Of a stretch of 33,007 bases of DNA, positions 1 to 9,675 are shown piece by piece. Made by a program: the position numbers and the translations under genes. This stretch comes from Acidimicrobiia bacterium. GTDB taxonomy: Bacteria > Actinomycetota > Acidimicrobiia > Acidimicrobiales > Acidimicrobilacustridaceae. The stretch covers positions 1-33,007 of the forward strand of contig JAFIEP010000032.1 of the NCBI GenBank assembly GCA_020832495.1, given 5' to 3'. Each line of letters starts with the position of its first letter. Position 1 is the stretch's first letter. The notes beneath the pieces were generated by a model. It ran no database searches. It saw nothing but the letters and a program-made list of their open reading frames with translations, and was not told the origin of the DNA.

Positions 1-261
1 TCCGCTCACGGGCGCACGGCGAGACGCCGTGTTCATGGACCCGACCGACGCCGCCGCCCAAGGCGTCGCCCACGGCGGCCGGGTGGGGGGGCGGTGCGCC
101 ACCGGGGGGGACCAGGGTCGGGGGCGCCCGGGCCACCTGCCCGCCCCGCGACCCCCCCGGGGGCGCCCCGCAGCCCCCCCCCCCCGCCCGCGGCGACGCC
201 GCGGGCGGCGGCGTCGGTCGGGTCCATGAACACGGCGTCTCGCCGTGCGCCCGTGAGCGGA
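1..261. repeat. Fold-back inverted repeat at the window edge
   Basis: Bases 1-59 are the exact reverse complement of 203-261. The intervening 143 bases continue the pairing imperfectly and are almost pure G/C, including a 12-C run at 174-185. The arms encode the same piece of the oxidoreductase (AVFMDPTDAA) in both directions. A coding sequence that turns back on itself with decaying quality is typical of a hairpin or chimeric-read artefact at a contig end. A genuine inverted duplication cannot be excluded. Confidence 0.9.
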
Positions 262-2219
262 TCCTTGTCGGACCACACCATGCTGTTGAACTGCTTGCCC
301 CGGCGGGTGGCCACGGTGAAGCACCCCTCGGGCAGGGCGGGCGACGTCGCCACCACCGCAGCGAACTGCCCGCGCCCCGATGGTGTGGGAAACGCACCGT
401 CGGCGCAGAGGTGACGCCCACCCCACTGCACGGCGTCCCCGGTCATGCGCAACGCCTCGATCCCGGCGTAGGTGGGCACCACCTCGGCGATCTCTCGGCG
501 CAGGTCGACGTTGGTGGGCCAGGAAAAAGCACCGGCCAACTCCGGACGCACCCGGGTGGCCACGTGGGCGAAGAGTCGCCACTCGGTGCGGGCCTCGCCC
601 ACCCGGCGGGGGATCTCCGGGCTGTAGGCGATCCGTCGCTCGGTGGTGGTCTCGGTCCCACCCCCCTCTTGTTCGTAGCGGGTGGTGACCGGCAACAGCA
701 CCACGTCCTCGCCGGGCACGAGCATCTGGGTCGACACCACGATGTCCTGGTGCACCCGCAGCGGCACCTGCTCGAGCGCGGCGGCCATGCGGGGCGGATC
801 GGGCAACACGTCGAGGAAGTTGCCGCCGCTCATCCACAGCACGTCGAGTTCGCCCCGCTCGATTGCTTCGGGCATCTCGGCTGCGGTGAGGCCCGGCGCG
901 GAGGGCACGTCGAACCCCCACTGTTCGGCCAGTGCGGCGGCGTTTGCCTCGTCCACGGCCACGCCGCCGGGCAGCGCCGTGGCGTAGCAGCCCATCTCGG
1001 CGCCCCCCTGCACCCCGGAGTGACCCCGAAACGGCATGAGCCCGGCACCGTTGCGACCGATGTTGCCCCGGGCGAGGGCCACGTTCACGATGGCCCGCAC
1101 CGCACCCACCGCATCGGTGTGCTGGGTGATGCCCATCGACCACAACAAGATGGCCGAGCCGGCACCGGCGTAGAGATCCACGAAGGCGTCGAGGGTGGTG
1201 GCGTCGACCCCCGCCATGGCCAACAGGCCATCACGCCGTTGCTCCCCCAGGGCGGCTTCGAGCGTGGCCCACCCTTCGGTGTGGCGCTCGATGAACTGGC
1301 GATCCAACGCCCCTCGTTCCACCAGTCGCTGCAGCACGGCGTTGGCGAAGGCCACGTCACCACCTGGGCGCACCGGCACGTGCAGGTCACACATGCGGGT
1401 ACCGAACACCGCCGACTCGGCGCTCGACGGCACCCAGTACCGGTCGAGGCCGGGCTCCAGATAGGGGTTGACCACCGCCACCTTCGTGCCATGACCTCGG
1501 CGGGCCTCGTAGAGGTGCTTCATGAACACCGGTTGGTTGTTGGCCGGGTTGGCGCCCCACACCACGAGCAGATCGGTCTCGAGCACATCGGTCAACGAAC
1601 ACGTACACGCCGCCACCCCGATGGACTCCTTCAGGGCAACGGTGGAGGGGGCGTGGCACACCCGGGCGGCGGAGTCCACCGAGGCGATGCCCAGGGCCCG
1701 GGCTGCCTTGCCGGCGACGTAGTAGGTCTCGTTGGTGAGCCCACGAGAGGTGACGTACATGGCCGAGCGTTCCCCGCCCGCAGCCCGCAGGCCGTCGGCC
1801 ACCACGTCGAGCGCCTCGTCCCACGACACCCGCGAGAACCCTTCCTCCCCTCGGCGGCGGCGCATGGGGTAGGCCAACCGTCCGAGCCGCCGGAGTTGGT
1901 CGCCTCGGTGGCGGGACAGCGCAGCACAGTCCGACAGCACGATCGGGTCGATCGGGTCGGCGGTGTTGACCTCGAGCAGGCGCAGGCGGGTGGTGCACAG
2001 GTGGATGCCGTCGATCGTCCAGTCGTGCAGGCCGGCCACGCCGAGCGCACAGCCGTCGCACACCCCTTTGGTCAGCACGTCCCAGGCGTAGCGGGGATGG
2101 GCCCGGTTGTCCCACAGCACCTCGAGCATCTCGCGCTCGTGCCGTGGTTTCGTGTGACCGATCCCGGTAGGCGACAGTCCGACCCACAGGTCGGGGCGGA
2201 GCGGGATGCGACGACCCAT
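33..2219 (-). CDS. Molybdopterin oxidoreductase, FdhF/YdeP-like formate dehydrogenase alpha subunit (3' end corrupted)
   Basis: A member of the molybdopterin-dependent oxidoreductase family related to formate dehydrogenase alpha chains and YdeP. Residues C54, C57 and C75 lie in the N-terminal cysteine cluster region. RVCHAPSTVALKES (about 187-199) holds C188 at the place of the catalytic Cys/Sec of FdhF-type enzymes. VVWGANPANNQP and the later GGNFLDVLPDP segment fit the bis-MGD-binding domains. The start is the ATG at 2219, 64 nt after fdhD on the same strand, so the pair probably forms an operon. The sequence is convincing to about residue 653 (base 261). Beyond that it enters the fold-back repeat and becomes Gly/Arg/Pro-rich nonsense, so the C-terminal cofactor-binding domain is missing or corrupted and the stop at 33 is not real. 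The electron donor and acceptor cannot be told. The substrate is inferred from family and fdhD, not proved. Confidence 0.85.
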   Translation of the reverse strand: MGRRIPLRPDLWVGLSPTGIGHTKPRHEREMLEVLWDNRAHPRYAWDVLTKGVCDGCALGVAGLHDWTIDGIHLCTTRLRLLEVNTADPIDPIVLSDCAALSRHRGDQLRRLGRLAYPMRRRRGEEGFSRVSWDEALDVVADGLRAAGGERSAMYVTSRGLTNETYYVAGKAARALGIASVDSAARVCHAPSTVALKESIGVAACTCSLTDVLETDLLVVWGANPANNQPVFMKHLYEARRGHGTKVAVVNPYLEPGLDRYWVPSSAESAVFGTRMCDLHVPVRPGGDVAFANAVLQRLVERGALDRQFIERHTEGWATLEAALGEQRRDGLLAMAGVDATTLDAFVDLYAGAGSAILLWSMGITQHTDAVGAVRAIVNVALARGNIGRNGAGLMPFRGHSGVQGGAEMGCYATALPGGVAVDEANAAALAEQWGFDVPSAPGLTAAEMPEAIERGELDVLWMSGGNFLDVLPDPPRMAAALEQVPLRVHQDIVVSTQMLVPGEDVVLLPVTTRYEQEGGGTETTTERRIAYSPEIPRRVGEARTEWRLFAHVATRVRPELAGAFSWPTNVDLRREIAEVVPTYAGIEALRMTGDAVQWGGRHLCADGAFPTPSGRGQFAAVVATSPALPEGCFTVATRRGKQFNSMVWSDKDPLTGARRDAVFMDPTDAAARGVAAGGGGGLRGAPGGVAGRAGGPGAPDPGPPRWRTAPPPGRRGRRLGRRRRSGP

Positions 2220-2283
2220 GGATTCGCACCGTAGCCCGCACCCCTCCCCAGCTGTCGACGCCGGCAACGGGAGGTGCAGGGGT

Positions 2284-3087
2284 TCAACCGTGGAGCGCCT
2301 CGGGGCTGTAGACGTTCATACGCCCGTCGCGTGCGAAGCCAGCGAGCAGCAGACCGGCGCGCCGGGCGGTGGCCACCGCCAAGGCCGACGGCGCCGACAC
2401 CGCCACCAGCGCGCTGAAGCCCGCTGCCCACGCCTTCACCACCATTTCGAACGAGGCCCGACCGCTCACGTACAACCCGAGGTCCCGCGCTGGTAGCTGC
2501 TCGGCCATGAGCAGGTGTCCGACCACCTTGTCGACGGCGTTGTGACGGCCGATGTCCTCACGCACCACGCCGATCGACCCGTCGAGGTCGAAGGTGGCCG
2601 CCGCGTGCACCGCGCCCGTCCGGGCGAACAGCTCCTGGTGTGGTCGAACCGCGTCGGGTACCCGCACCAGCACGTCGAGCGACCATGCCGGCACGTCGCC
2701 GAGCGGCTGGAGTCGATCAGTGAGCTCGTCGATGCTGGTCGAGCCGCACAGTCCGCACGACGACGACGCCGTCGACAACCGCGGCTCGCCGACGGGCGCG
2801 AGGCCCCCCGTGTCGACGCTGACCACGTTGGGGTCGTCGAGCGTCGGTGGGCCTTGCCGGCCGTGGCGACAACTCTGCACTGGCGCGCCGTCCAGCCGCC
2901 CGTCGGTGAAGCAGAACCCGGCCGCCAGTTCGAAGTCGTGGTCCGGGGTCCGCATGGTGGTGGCCACCAGCGTGCCGTCGAGGTGGATCTCGAGGGGTTC
3001 CTCGACCACCAGGTCGTCCGGCACCGGTCGGGACTCACCGTCCGCGTAGCGGGTGGAGAGCACCCGGTTGATCGCGCCCTGTGACAT
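2284..3087 (-). CDS. fdhD: FdhD, sulfurtransferase for formate dehydrogenase maturation
   Basis: FdhD passes sulfur from a cysteine desulfurase to the molybdenum cofactor of formate dehydrogenases, in the cytoplasm. The protein has 267 residues, a normal length. The mobile-loop cysteines are C111 and C114 (SCGLCG). Other family blocks are VREDIGRHNAVDKVVG, VSGRASFEMVVKA and the C-terminal AGFARDGRMNVY. The start ATG at 3087 is supported by a TACGCT -10 box six bases upstream, which predicts a leaderless message. It lies immediately before the molybdopterin oxidoreductase gene on the same strand, which is the expected client. Confidence 0.96.
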   Translation of the reverse strand: MSQGAINRVLSTRYADGESRPVPDDLVVEEPLEIHLDGTLVATTMRTPDHDFELAAGFCFTDGRLDGAPVQSCRHGRQGPPTLDDPNVVSVDTGGLAPVGEPRLSTASSSCGLCGSTSIDELTDRLQPLGDVPAWSLDVLVRVPDAVRPHQELFARTGAVHAAATFDLDGSIGVVREDIGRHNAVDKVVGHLLMAEQLPARDLGLYVSGRASFEMVVKAWAAGFSALVAVSAPSALAVATARRAGLLLAGFARDGRMNVYSPEALHG

Positions 3088-3093
3088 GGGTGG

Positions 3094-3099
3094 AGCGTA
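3094..3099 (-). promoter_or_regulatory. -10 box of fdhD, predicted leaderless
   Basis: On the minus strand TACGCT is followed by 6 nt and then the ATG at 3087. This TANNNT-N6-start layout places the transcription start at or next to the A of the start codon. No Shine-Dalgarno sequence fits between them. Confidence 0.6.
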
Positions 3100-3119
3100 C
3101 CGGTGGGAGGCTCGTCAGC

Positions 3120-6011
3120 TCACGGGTCGAGGCCCAGCTCCCCACAGAGCACCACGGCGGCCCGAGCGACGTCGCCGTCGAAGCGGGTGGGCCAGGCCTC
3201 GAGCAGTCGCCATCCCATGCGACGCAGCACCCGGTGGCGCACGATGTGCGCCGTCGGACCGGCGGGGTGCACGGCGCACTCGAGCCCCACGGCATCAGCG
3301 CCGTCGCCCACCACCAGGTCCAACGTCATGGCACCGACCGGATAGTGCTGACGGACGACGACGCCGGCCCGGTCGAGTTCGGTGGCCAGTTGCCGCACCC
3401 AGGGGGTGTCGGCCGGGGTCAGCGGCGGCGGCAGTTGCGGCGGTCGCTCGGCGTGACGGAGAAAGTCCGCCAGCAGGCCGGCCGGCGGTTCACGCAGCGA
3501 CGTCACCACCACCAGCCGTTGGCGCGCCCGGGTGACCATGACGTTGAACAGGTTGGGGTCCTCCACGAACCGACGGCTGGCGGCCGCGGTGTCGTCGTCG
3601 AGCGCCAGCGACACCACCATGAGGTCGCGTTCGTTGCCCTGGAACGCGTGGACGGTCCCGACCCGCAATCCGAAGGCGGTGATGTCCTCGAGGGTGAATC
3701 GGTCCAGCACGGCGTGCTCGAGCGCGTCGGCGTGCGCACGGAACGGCGTGACCACCCCGATAGAGCGGCAACCGTCGGCCACGGCCTGCTCCACGAGCGT
3801 CATTGCCTCGGTCACCTCACGGCGGTTCACCCCATCCTCCTCGCGTTGCCCGTCGACTCGACGCACGTCGATGGCGCGCTGTCGGTCGTTGCGGGGATGA
3901 CGCGTGACGATGTGCACCGGCACCGGCGAGAAGCGGGCGGCCGGGAACTCGACGAGGTGCGGCACCGACCGGAAGTGCTCCTCCAGCCAGACCGGGGCGG
4001 CCACCGCCGTGGCGGCATCGAAGGCGCTGGAACGACGCACGTCCAGCCGGCTGCGAACCACCGGTGGCAAGCCGTGGGCTCGCAGCACGTCCTCCACGGC
4101 GGCGTCGGCCACGAACGACACATGCCGGAGCTGGTGGGGATCGCCCACGATCATGGCCCGAGCGCCGCGAGCGAGTGCGGTGGCCGCCCGAGGAAGGTCG
4201 ATCTGCGACGCCTCGTCGAGGATGACCAGGTCGAACATGGCGGCCTCTGCGGGAAGGAGATCGTCGATGTCGCGCAGCGTGCCCACCCACAACGGCAGGG
4301 CGGCGAGCAACGCAGCCGGGTCGACGTCGCGCAGCATCCGGCGACGAGCCGCCCGCCCGGCTCGCAAGGCGGTGGCCAAAGCGGCAGCGGCCTGCCGAGC
4401 CGGGCGCGCTCGCGCCGCGCCGCTGCGGCTGGCCACGTCGAGGAGCCCACCGGCGGCGGCGAGCCGTTCCTCCACTGCCGCCTCGACTTCGTCCCACCCG
4501 GCACCGACGGACGTGCCTCCCTGGCTGGCCAACTCTGCGGCGATCCGCCGATCGCCGGCCACTTCGACGGCGTGCCGTAGGCGATCGAGTGGCACCCGGT
4601 CGGAGGCGCCGACCAGTCGCCGGAGCGAACGGTCGGCCCGGCGCTGTCGGCGCTCCGACCACCACCCGTTTCCGGGGTCGGCGGCCCGTCGCACCAGGTC
4701 ATCGAGGCGGGACAGGTCGACGTCGGGGGTGAACGCCCCCGGTGCAGCCATTTGGGCGAGTGCACCGCTCCTGCGCTCGGCTCGCTCCGCACGGCGCTCC
4801 CGTTCGAGCACTTCCCGCACGGCGTCGAGCGTCCACTCCAGCCGCGACTGGGCCTCGGTGTAGCGGCGCCGCAACTCCCCGACGGACCCGGCGGCCACGG
4901 CGCCGTCGAGCCCGGCCGCCATCTCGGCCGCCAACTCACGTCGACGCTGCGAACCTCCGAACACCACCGGCGACGGCCCGGGTAGTGCGGCCAAGCGGTC
5001 GGCGAGCACCTCTACGGCGTGCTCGGTCTGCGCCGCCAGCAGCACACTGGCCCCCGAGGCGAGCGCGTCGAGCGCGCCGGCCACGGCCACCTGCGTCTTG
5101 CCGGTGCCTGCCGGACCGGCCACCACCACGATCGGGTCGTGGCGGGCCCGGCGGAGGGCGTCGTGTTGGGCGGCGGTCAACTCGACGGGCGGGTCGTACG
5201 GCGGCACGGCCGACCGGGGCCCGCCCGTGTGGTCCTCGGGTGCCAGCACGGCGGCCACCGCCGTCCCCGACACCCCCGGTGTCACCGCCCACGATCGCAA
5301 GGCGGAACCCAGATCGACTGCCTCGACTGCTCGACCGAGGTAGAGCCCCGAGCCGACCACGGCCGACAACCCCTCGGTGCCACGGCGTCCAGTCGGGTTC
5401 TCCGCGCCGACGAGCTGCACCGTGCCGAGACCGCACGCCGCCACCACCCGGTTCACCCAGGCGGCGAGTGCGGGGAAGCGACCCAATGACTCCCGGGTGA
5501 TCTCGTAGCGAGCCGGAGGGAAGGGAACCTCGGACTCCAACGTCTCGAGGCTCTCGTCGGCGCCGGCCAACGCCGTCAGCTCGACATCGCCCGCCCGCAC
5601 CAGACGGGCTGTACCCGAGAGGCGCTCGAGCATACCGGTGGCGATCCCCACCGGCGCGCTCAGCAGCGGATGCAGCACGTCGACGGGGCCGTCGCCGTCG
5701 TCGAGCGTGCCCGCCAACCACACCCATCCCACGCGGAGCAGGTGCTCGTCGGGGTGGAGGGCATCGACCGCAGCCAGCCGCCGAGCCGCCTCCCGAGACG
5801 ACGCGGGGATCGGCACACCCTCGACGTCCTCGAAGCGCCCGCCGTAGCTCGGGCCCAACAGTTCGCCGACCTCGACGTCGGTGCCCAACCAGACCAGTGA
5901 GCGCCCTGCGGTGGTGACGTCGAGTTCGGCGCGACGCCGCGCAGCCCCACCGGGGGCGAGGTCGGCCAGCGCGGCCAGCACCGCAGCACAGGTGGGGGTG
6001 GGATCGCCCAT
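3120..6011 (-). CDS. Large SF1 DNA/RNA helicase with C-terminal restriction-endonuclease-like domain
   Basis: 963 residues. The first ~290 residues match no domain I can name. The helicase core has Walker A GPAGTGKT (about 298-305), Walker B/DEAS motif VILDEASQ (about 595-602), GDPHQLRHVSF (about 621), VGTVHAFQGNERD (about 783) and NVMVTRARQRLVVV (about 820), an order typical of Upf1/Dna2-like SF1 enzymes. The last ~80 residues (GAMTLDLVVGDG, VGLECAVHP, GWRLLEAWPTRF) resemble the Vsr/MTES_1575 nuclease fold usually found at the end of such helicases. Where that family normally has Glu-Cys-Asp, this one reads Glu-Cys-Ala, so nuclease activity may be lost. The start ATG at 6011 lies nine bases after a TAGCGT box. 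It is a single gene, downstream of a palindromic repeat region. A role in repair or in defence against foreign DNA is possible, and neither is shown. Confidence 0.85.
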   Translation of the reverse strand: MGDPTPTCAAVLAALADLAPGGAARRRAELDVTTAGRSLVWLGTDVEVGELLGPSYGGRFEDVEGVPIPASSREAARRLAAVDALHPDEHLLRVGWVWLAGTLDDGDGPVDVLHPLLSAPVGIATGMLERLSGTARLVRAGDVELTALAGADESLETLESEVPFPPARYEITRESLGRFPALAAWVNRVVAACGLGTVQLVGAENPTGRRGTEGLSAVVGSGLYLGRAVEAVDLGSALRSWAVTPGVSGTAVAAVLAPEDHTGGPRSAVPPYDPPVELTAAQHDALRRARHDPIVVVAGPAGTGKTQVAVAGALDALASGASVLLAAQTEHAVEVLADRLAALPGPSPVVFGGSQRRRELAAEMAAGLDGAVAAGSVGELRRRYTEAQSRLEWTLDAVREVLERERRAERAERRSGALAQMAAPGAFTPDVDLSRLDDLVRRAADPGNGWWSERRQRRADRSLRRLVGASDRVPLDRLRHAVEVAGDRRIAAELASQGGTSVGAGWDEVEAAVEERLAAAGGLLDVASRSGAARARPARQAAAALATALRAGRAARRRMLRDVDPAALLAALPLWVGTLRDIDDLLPAEAAMFDLVILDEASQIDLPRAATALARGARAMIVGDPHQLRHVSFVADAAVEDVLRAHGLPPVVRSRLDVRRSSAFDAATAVAAPVWLEEHFRSVPHLVEFPAARFSPVPVHIVTRHPRNDRQRAIDVRRVDGQREEDGVNRREVTEAMTLVEQAVADGCRSIGVVTPFRAHADALEHAVLDRFTLEDITAFGLRVGTVHAFQGNERDLMVVSLALDDDTAAASRRFVEDPNLFNVMVTRARQRLVVVTSLREPPAGLLADFLRHAERPPQLPPPLTPADTPWVRQLATELDRAGVVVRQHYPVGAMTLDLVVGDGADAVGLECAVHPAGPTAHIVRHRVLRRMGWRLLEAWPTRFDGDVARAAVVLCGELGLDP

Positions 6012-6020
6012 CGGCGCCCG

Positions 6021-6026
6021 ACGCTA
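6021..6026 (-). promoter_or_regulatory. Candidate -10 box of the SF1 helicase gene
   Basis: TAGCGT on the minus strand, nine bases before the ATG at 6011. The spacing is slightly longer than for the clear leaderless genes of this window, so a leader of about 2-3 nt would be expected. No -35 sequence is obvious. Confidence 0.4.
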
Positions 6027-6062
6027 TCGCCCTCCATCGTCTGGCCTCGTCCACGGGGGCCA

Positions 6063-6205
6063 CACCCCCGCCCGACTGCGCGCAACCAACCACCGAGGTG
6101 GTGGCCCACTGCGCGCAGTCGCCTCGCGACCCGCACCCCCGCCCGACTGCGCGCCACCAACCCCCCAGGTGGTGGGCCACCGCGCGCCGTCGCCTCGTGG
6201 GCCGC
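6063..6205. repeat. Two tandem copies of a 71-bp palindromic (REP-like) unit
   Basis: Copies begin at 6063 and 6134, and each starts CACCCCCGCCCGACTGCGCG. Copy one contains nested palindromes: outer arms GACTGCGCGCA (6074-6084) and TGCGCGCAGTC (6110-6120), inner arms ACCACC and GGTGGT (6089-6094, 6097-6102) with a 2-nt loop. Copy two keeps the plan with several changes. The unit lies between the helicase start and the groEL stop, outside any credible gene. Confidence 0.8.
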
Positions 6206-6350
6206 CCCGGCGCCCCCCAGCGGCCCAACGGGGCGCGGCGCCGGCCACCCCCCCCCCGGGGGGCCCCCCCCGCCGCTGACTCGTTCGTTGATCAGATCCT
6301 GGCGGCGCAGCGACGACCTGGTGGGGTCGACGCCGGTCCACCGCAGCGGA
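6206..6350. other. G/C homopolymer-rich intergenic stretch
   Basis: About 145 bases between the palindromic repeat and the groEL stop, with no credible gene. It includes runs of 10 C, 6 G and 8 C at 6248-6271, resembling the poor sequence in the fold-back at 60-202. It may be a third, degenerate repeat unit or a badly sequenced hairpin. I see no clear groEL terminator. Confidence 0.6.
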
Positions 6351-8067
<1,717 letters not shown>

Positions 8068-8155
8068 CAGGAAAGCAGACTCTGCGGGGTGTCGCAACCT
8101 CCGCGCCCACGACGGACCGGGTTCGGGGCCACTCGACTGCGCAGCCGACCTGCTC

Positions 8156-8184
8156 TTGACAGAAGGCATCGACGTATCTACGTT
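8156..8184 (+). promoter_or_regulatory. Promoter of the tetR-hydroxylase operon
   Basis: A perfect -35 TTGACA (8156-8161), a 17-bp spacer and TACGTT (8179-8184) as -10. The -10 sits inside the operator palindrome at 8178-8210, so binding there would block RNA polymerase. The TTG in this -35 box is formally an in-frame start but cannot be translated from this promoter. Confidence 0.7.
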
Positions 8185-8210
8185 TTCCGATGTGCCTTCG
8201 GAAAACGTAG
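8178..8210. promoter_or_regulatory. Operator palindrome for the adjacent TetR regulator
   Basis: CTACGTTTTCCGA (8178-8190) and TCGGAAAACGTAG (8198-8210) are perfect 13-bp inverted arms around a 7-bp centre. Overlap with the -10 box and position just before the tetR start imply autorepression. Arms this long suit a TetR dimer or a pair of dimers. Confidence 0.85.
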
Positions 8211-8233
8211 AGCAGTCGAAATTGGCGGGGCCA

Positions 8234-9046
8234 GTGGTGACCACCGATCGGCGGACCCGCAAGCGGGCGGCCCGACGCGACCAGCTGCTCGATCTGGCCG
8301 CCGAGCTGGTGGCCACCTCAGGGGTGGACGGCCTCACCATGGCCGCCCTGGCCGAAGCGGCCGACTACGCGCCGGCGTCGCTCTACACCTACTTCTCCTC
8401 ACGTAGTGCCCTGCTCGCCGCACTGCAACAACGAGCACTCGACACCTTGCGGGCGGTGGCCGAGGCCCAAGTCGACGCCTGGAGCGCACACCGCGGCGAC
8501 GACGCCGACGACGCCGCGGGTCGCCTCCACTGTCTCGCCCGGCTGTGGGCCTTCTCCGACCTGTTCCTCAGCGCCCCCGAGCAGCACCCTGAGGAGTTCC
8601 GCCTCCAGCAGCAGCTCCTCGTCGCCACCGACGCGGAGGAGATCGACGACGCCGCCGCGGTGGTACCAGCCGCCATGGCCGTGCTCGCTGTGCCCACCCG
8701 TCTGCTCGTCGACGCCGCCGACGCCGGGGCCATCGACACCGCCGAGCAGATGGCCGATCCCCTCGGCCGACCCGTCGACGGCGCCGTCGGCCGCACCCTT
8801 GCCTGGGTGGTGGCCCTCAACGGTGCGCTGCTGACCGACGGGCTGGCCACCGGACTCCCCACCACCGGACGACATCTCGGGGAGCAACTCACCGGCGCAC
8901 TGTTGCGCGGCTGGGGTGCCGACCCGGCGAGCGTGCACCACGCACGTGAACTGTCCAGTGACTGGGTGCGCCACGCTCACCAGGCGCACGCCGCCCGCCC
9001 CGAATCCACCGACCATCGCCGATCCGACGAAGGACCGACGCCATGA
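8234..9046 (+). CDS. TetR/AcrR family transcriptional repressor
   Basis: A DNA-binding repressor with an N-terminal helix-turn-helix and a C-terminal ligand pocket. After a basic stretch (TRKRAARRDQLLDLAAELV) comes the helix-turn-helix region DGLTMAALAEAADYAPASLY, followed by TYFSSRSALLAAL, the standard TetR recognition-helix pattern. The C-terminal ~200 residues are helical with no recognisable ligand signature. I chose the GTG at 8234 (or 8237) because the longer frame begins inside the promoter and operator. About 270 residues. Its stop overlaps the ATG of the fatty acid hydroxylase gene by four bases (ATGA), so both are translated from one message and the regulator most likely controls that enzyme through the upstream palindrome. 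The ligand is unknown. Confidence 0.9.
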   Translation: MVTTDRRTRKRAARRDQLLDLAAELVATSGVDGLTMAALAEAADYAPASLYTYFSSRSALLAALQQRALDTLRAVAEAQVDAWSAHRGDDADDAAGRLHCLARLWAFSDLFLSAPEQHPEEFRLQQQLLVATDAEEIDDAAAVVPAAMAVLAVPTRLLVDAADAGAIDTAEQMADPLGRPVDGAVGRTLAWVVALNGALLTDGLATGLPTTGRHLGEQLTGALLRGWGADPASVHHARELSSDWVRHAHQAHAARPESTDHRRSDEGPTP

Positions 9047-9675
9047 CCACCGTTGCCACCATCGTCGTCGCCGTCACGGCAGGAGCGCTCCTGTGGACGT
9101 TGGCGGAGTACCTGCTCCACCGGTTCGCCATGCACTGCCTCAAGGGCAAGGGCATCATGAGCCGGGAACACCTCGAACACCACGTCCACTCGTCGTGGCA
9201 CTTCTCCCGCACCCACCTGATGAGTTGGGCCGGCATGCTGGCCGTCGGCTTCGGACTGTGGATGCCGTTGGCCTGGTGGGCCACCGGCCCGGCGATCGGC
9301 CTGGCCGTGGCCGTCGGGTGGGCACTGGGCTACTTCTTCTACGAGCTCCAACACGCCCTGGCCCACCTGAGGGGACCGTCGGGCGGCTACGGCACCTGGC
9401 TCCGGCGCCACCACTTCCACCACCACTTCGGGCACCCGATGGCCAACCACGGCGTCACGCTCCCCGTGTGGGACCGGGTGTTCGGCACCTACGAGCGACC
9501 CGAGCGGGTGCGAGTCCCCCGGCGGCTGGCGCTGCCGTGGATGGTCGACGACGACGGTGAACTGCGCCCGGAGTACGCCGAGGACTACGAGCTGGTCGGT
9601 CGAGCGACCGACAGCGAGCGGCTGGCCGGCCTCGACCGAGCTCGTGCCTTTGCCTCGGTGGCACCTGCGGACTGA
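9043..9675 (+). CDS. Fatty acid hydroxylase superfamily membrane protein
   Basis: A di-iron membrane enzyme of the fatty acid hydroxylase/sterol desaturase/carotene hydroxylase superfamily, 210 residues. Histidine clusters that would bind iron are HRFAMH (26-31), HLEHHVH (43-49) with H53, the YELQHALAH region and RRHHFHHHF. Hydrophobic segments lie at about residues 5-24 and 60-105. Members hydroxylate or desaturate lipid chains, sterols or carotenoids. The substrate here is not visible. The ATG overlaps the tetR stop, so expression is tied to that repressor. The tail after about residue 150 is polar and probably cytoplasmic. Confidence 0.88.
   Translation: MTTVATIVVAVTAGALLWTLAEYLLHRFAMHCLKGKGIMSREHLEHHVHSSWHFSRTHLMSWAGMLAVGFGLWMPLAWWATGPAIGLAVAVGWALGYFFYELQHALAHLRGPSGGYGTWLRRHHFHHHFGHPMANHGVTLPVWDRVFGTYERPERVRVPRRLALPWMVDDDGELRPEYAEDYELVGRATDSERLAGLDRARAFASVAPAD

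Noticed and set aside
29-229. Short plus-strand frame beginning MFMDPTDAA
   Set aside because: It is the mirror copy of the oxidoreductase segment created by the fold-back repeat, not a gene.
411-2234. Long plus-strand open frame of 607 codons
   Set aside because: It is antisense to the molybdopterin oxidoreductase; the peptide is His/Gly/Arg-rich with no domain, as expected from GC-rich codon bias.
3081-4580. Plus-strand frame of 499 codons
   Set aside because: Shadow of the SF1 helicase gene; no recognisable protein.
6063-6205. CRISPR array
   Set aside because: Only two adjoining copies with no unique spacers, long palindromic units and no cas genes.
8156-8233. TTG start extending the TetR protein by 26 residues
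   Set aside because: The TTG is part of the TTGACA -35 box and the extension covers the -10 and the operator.
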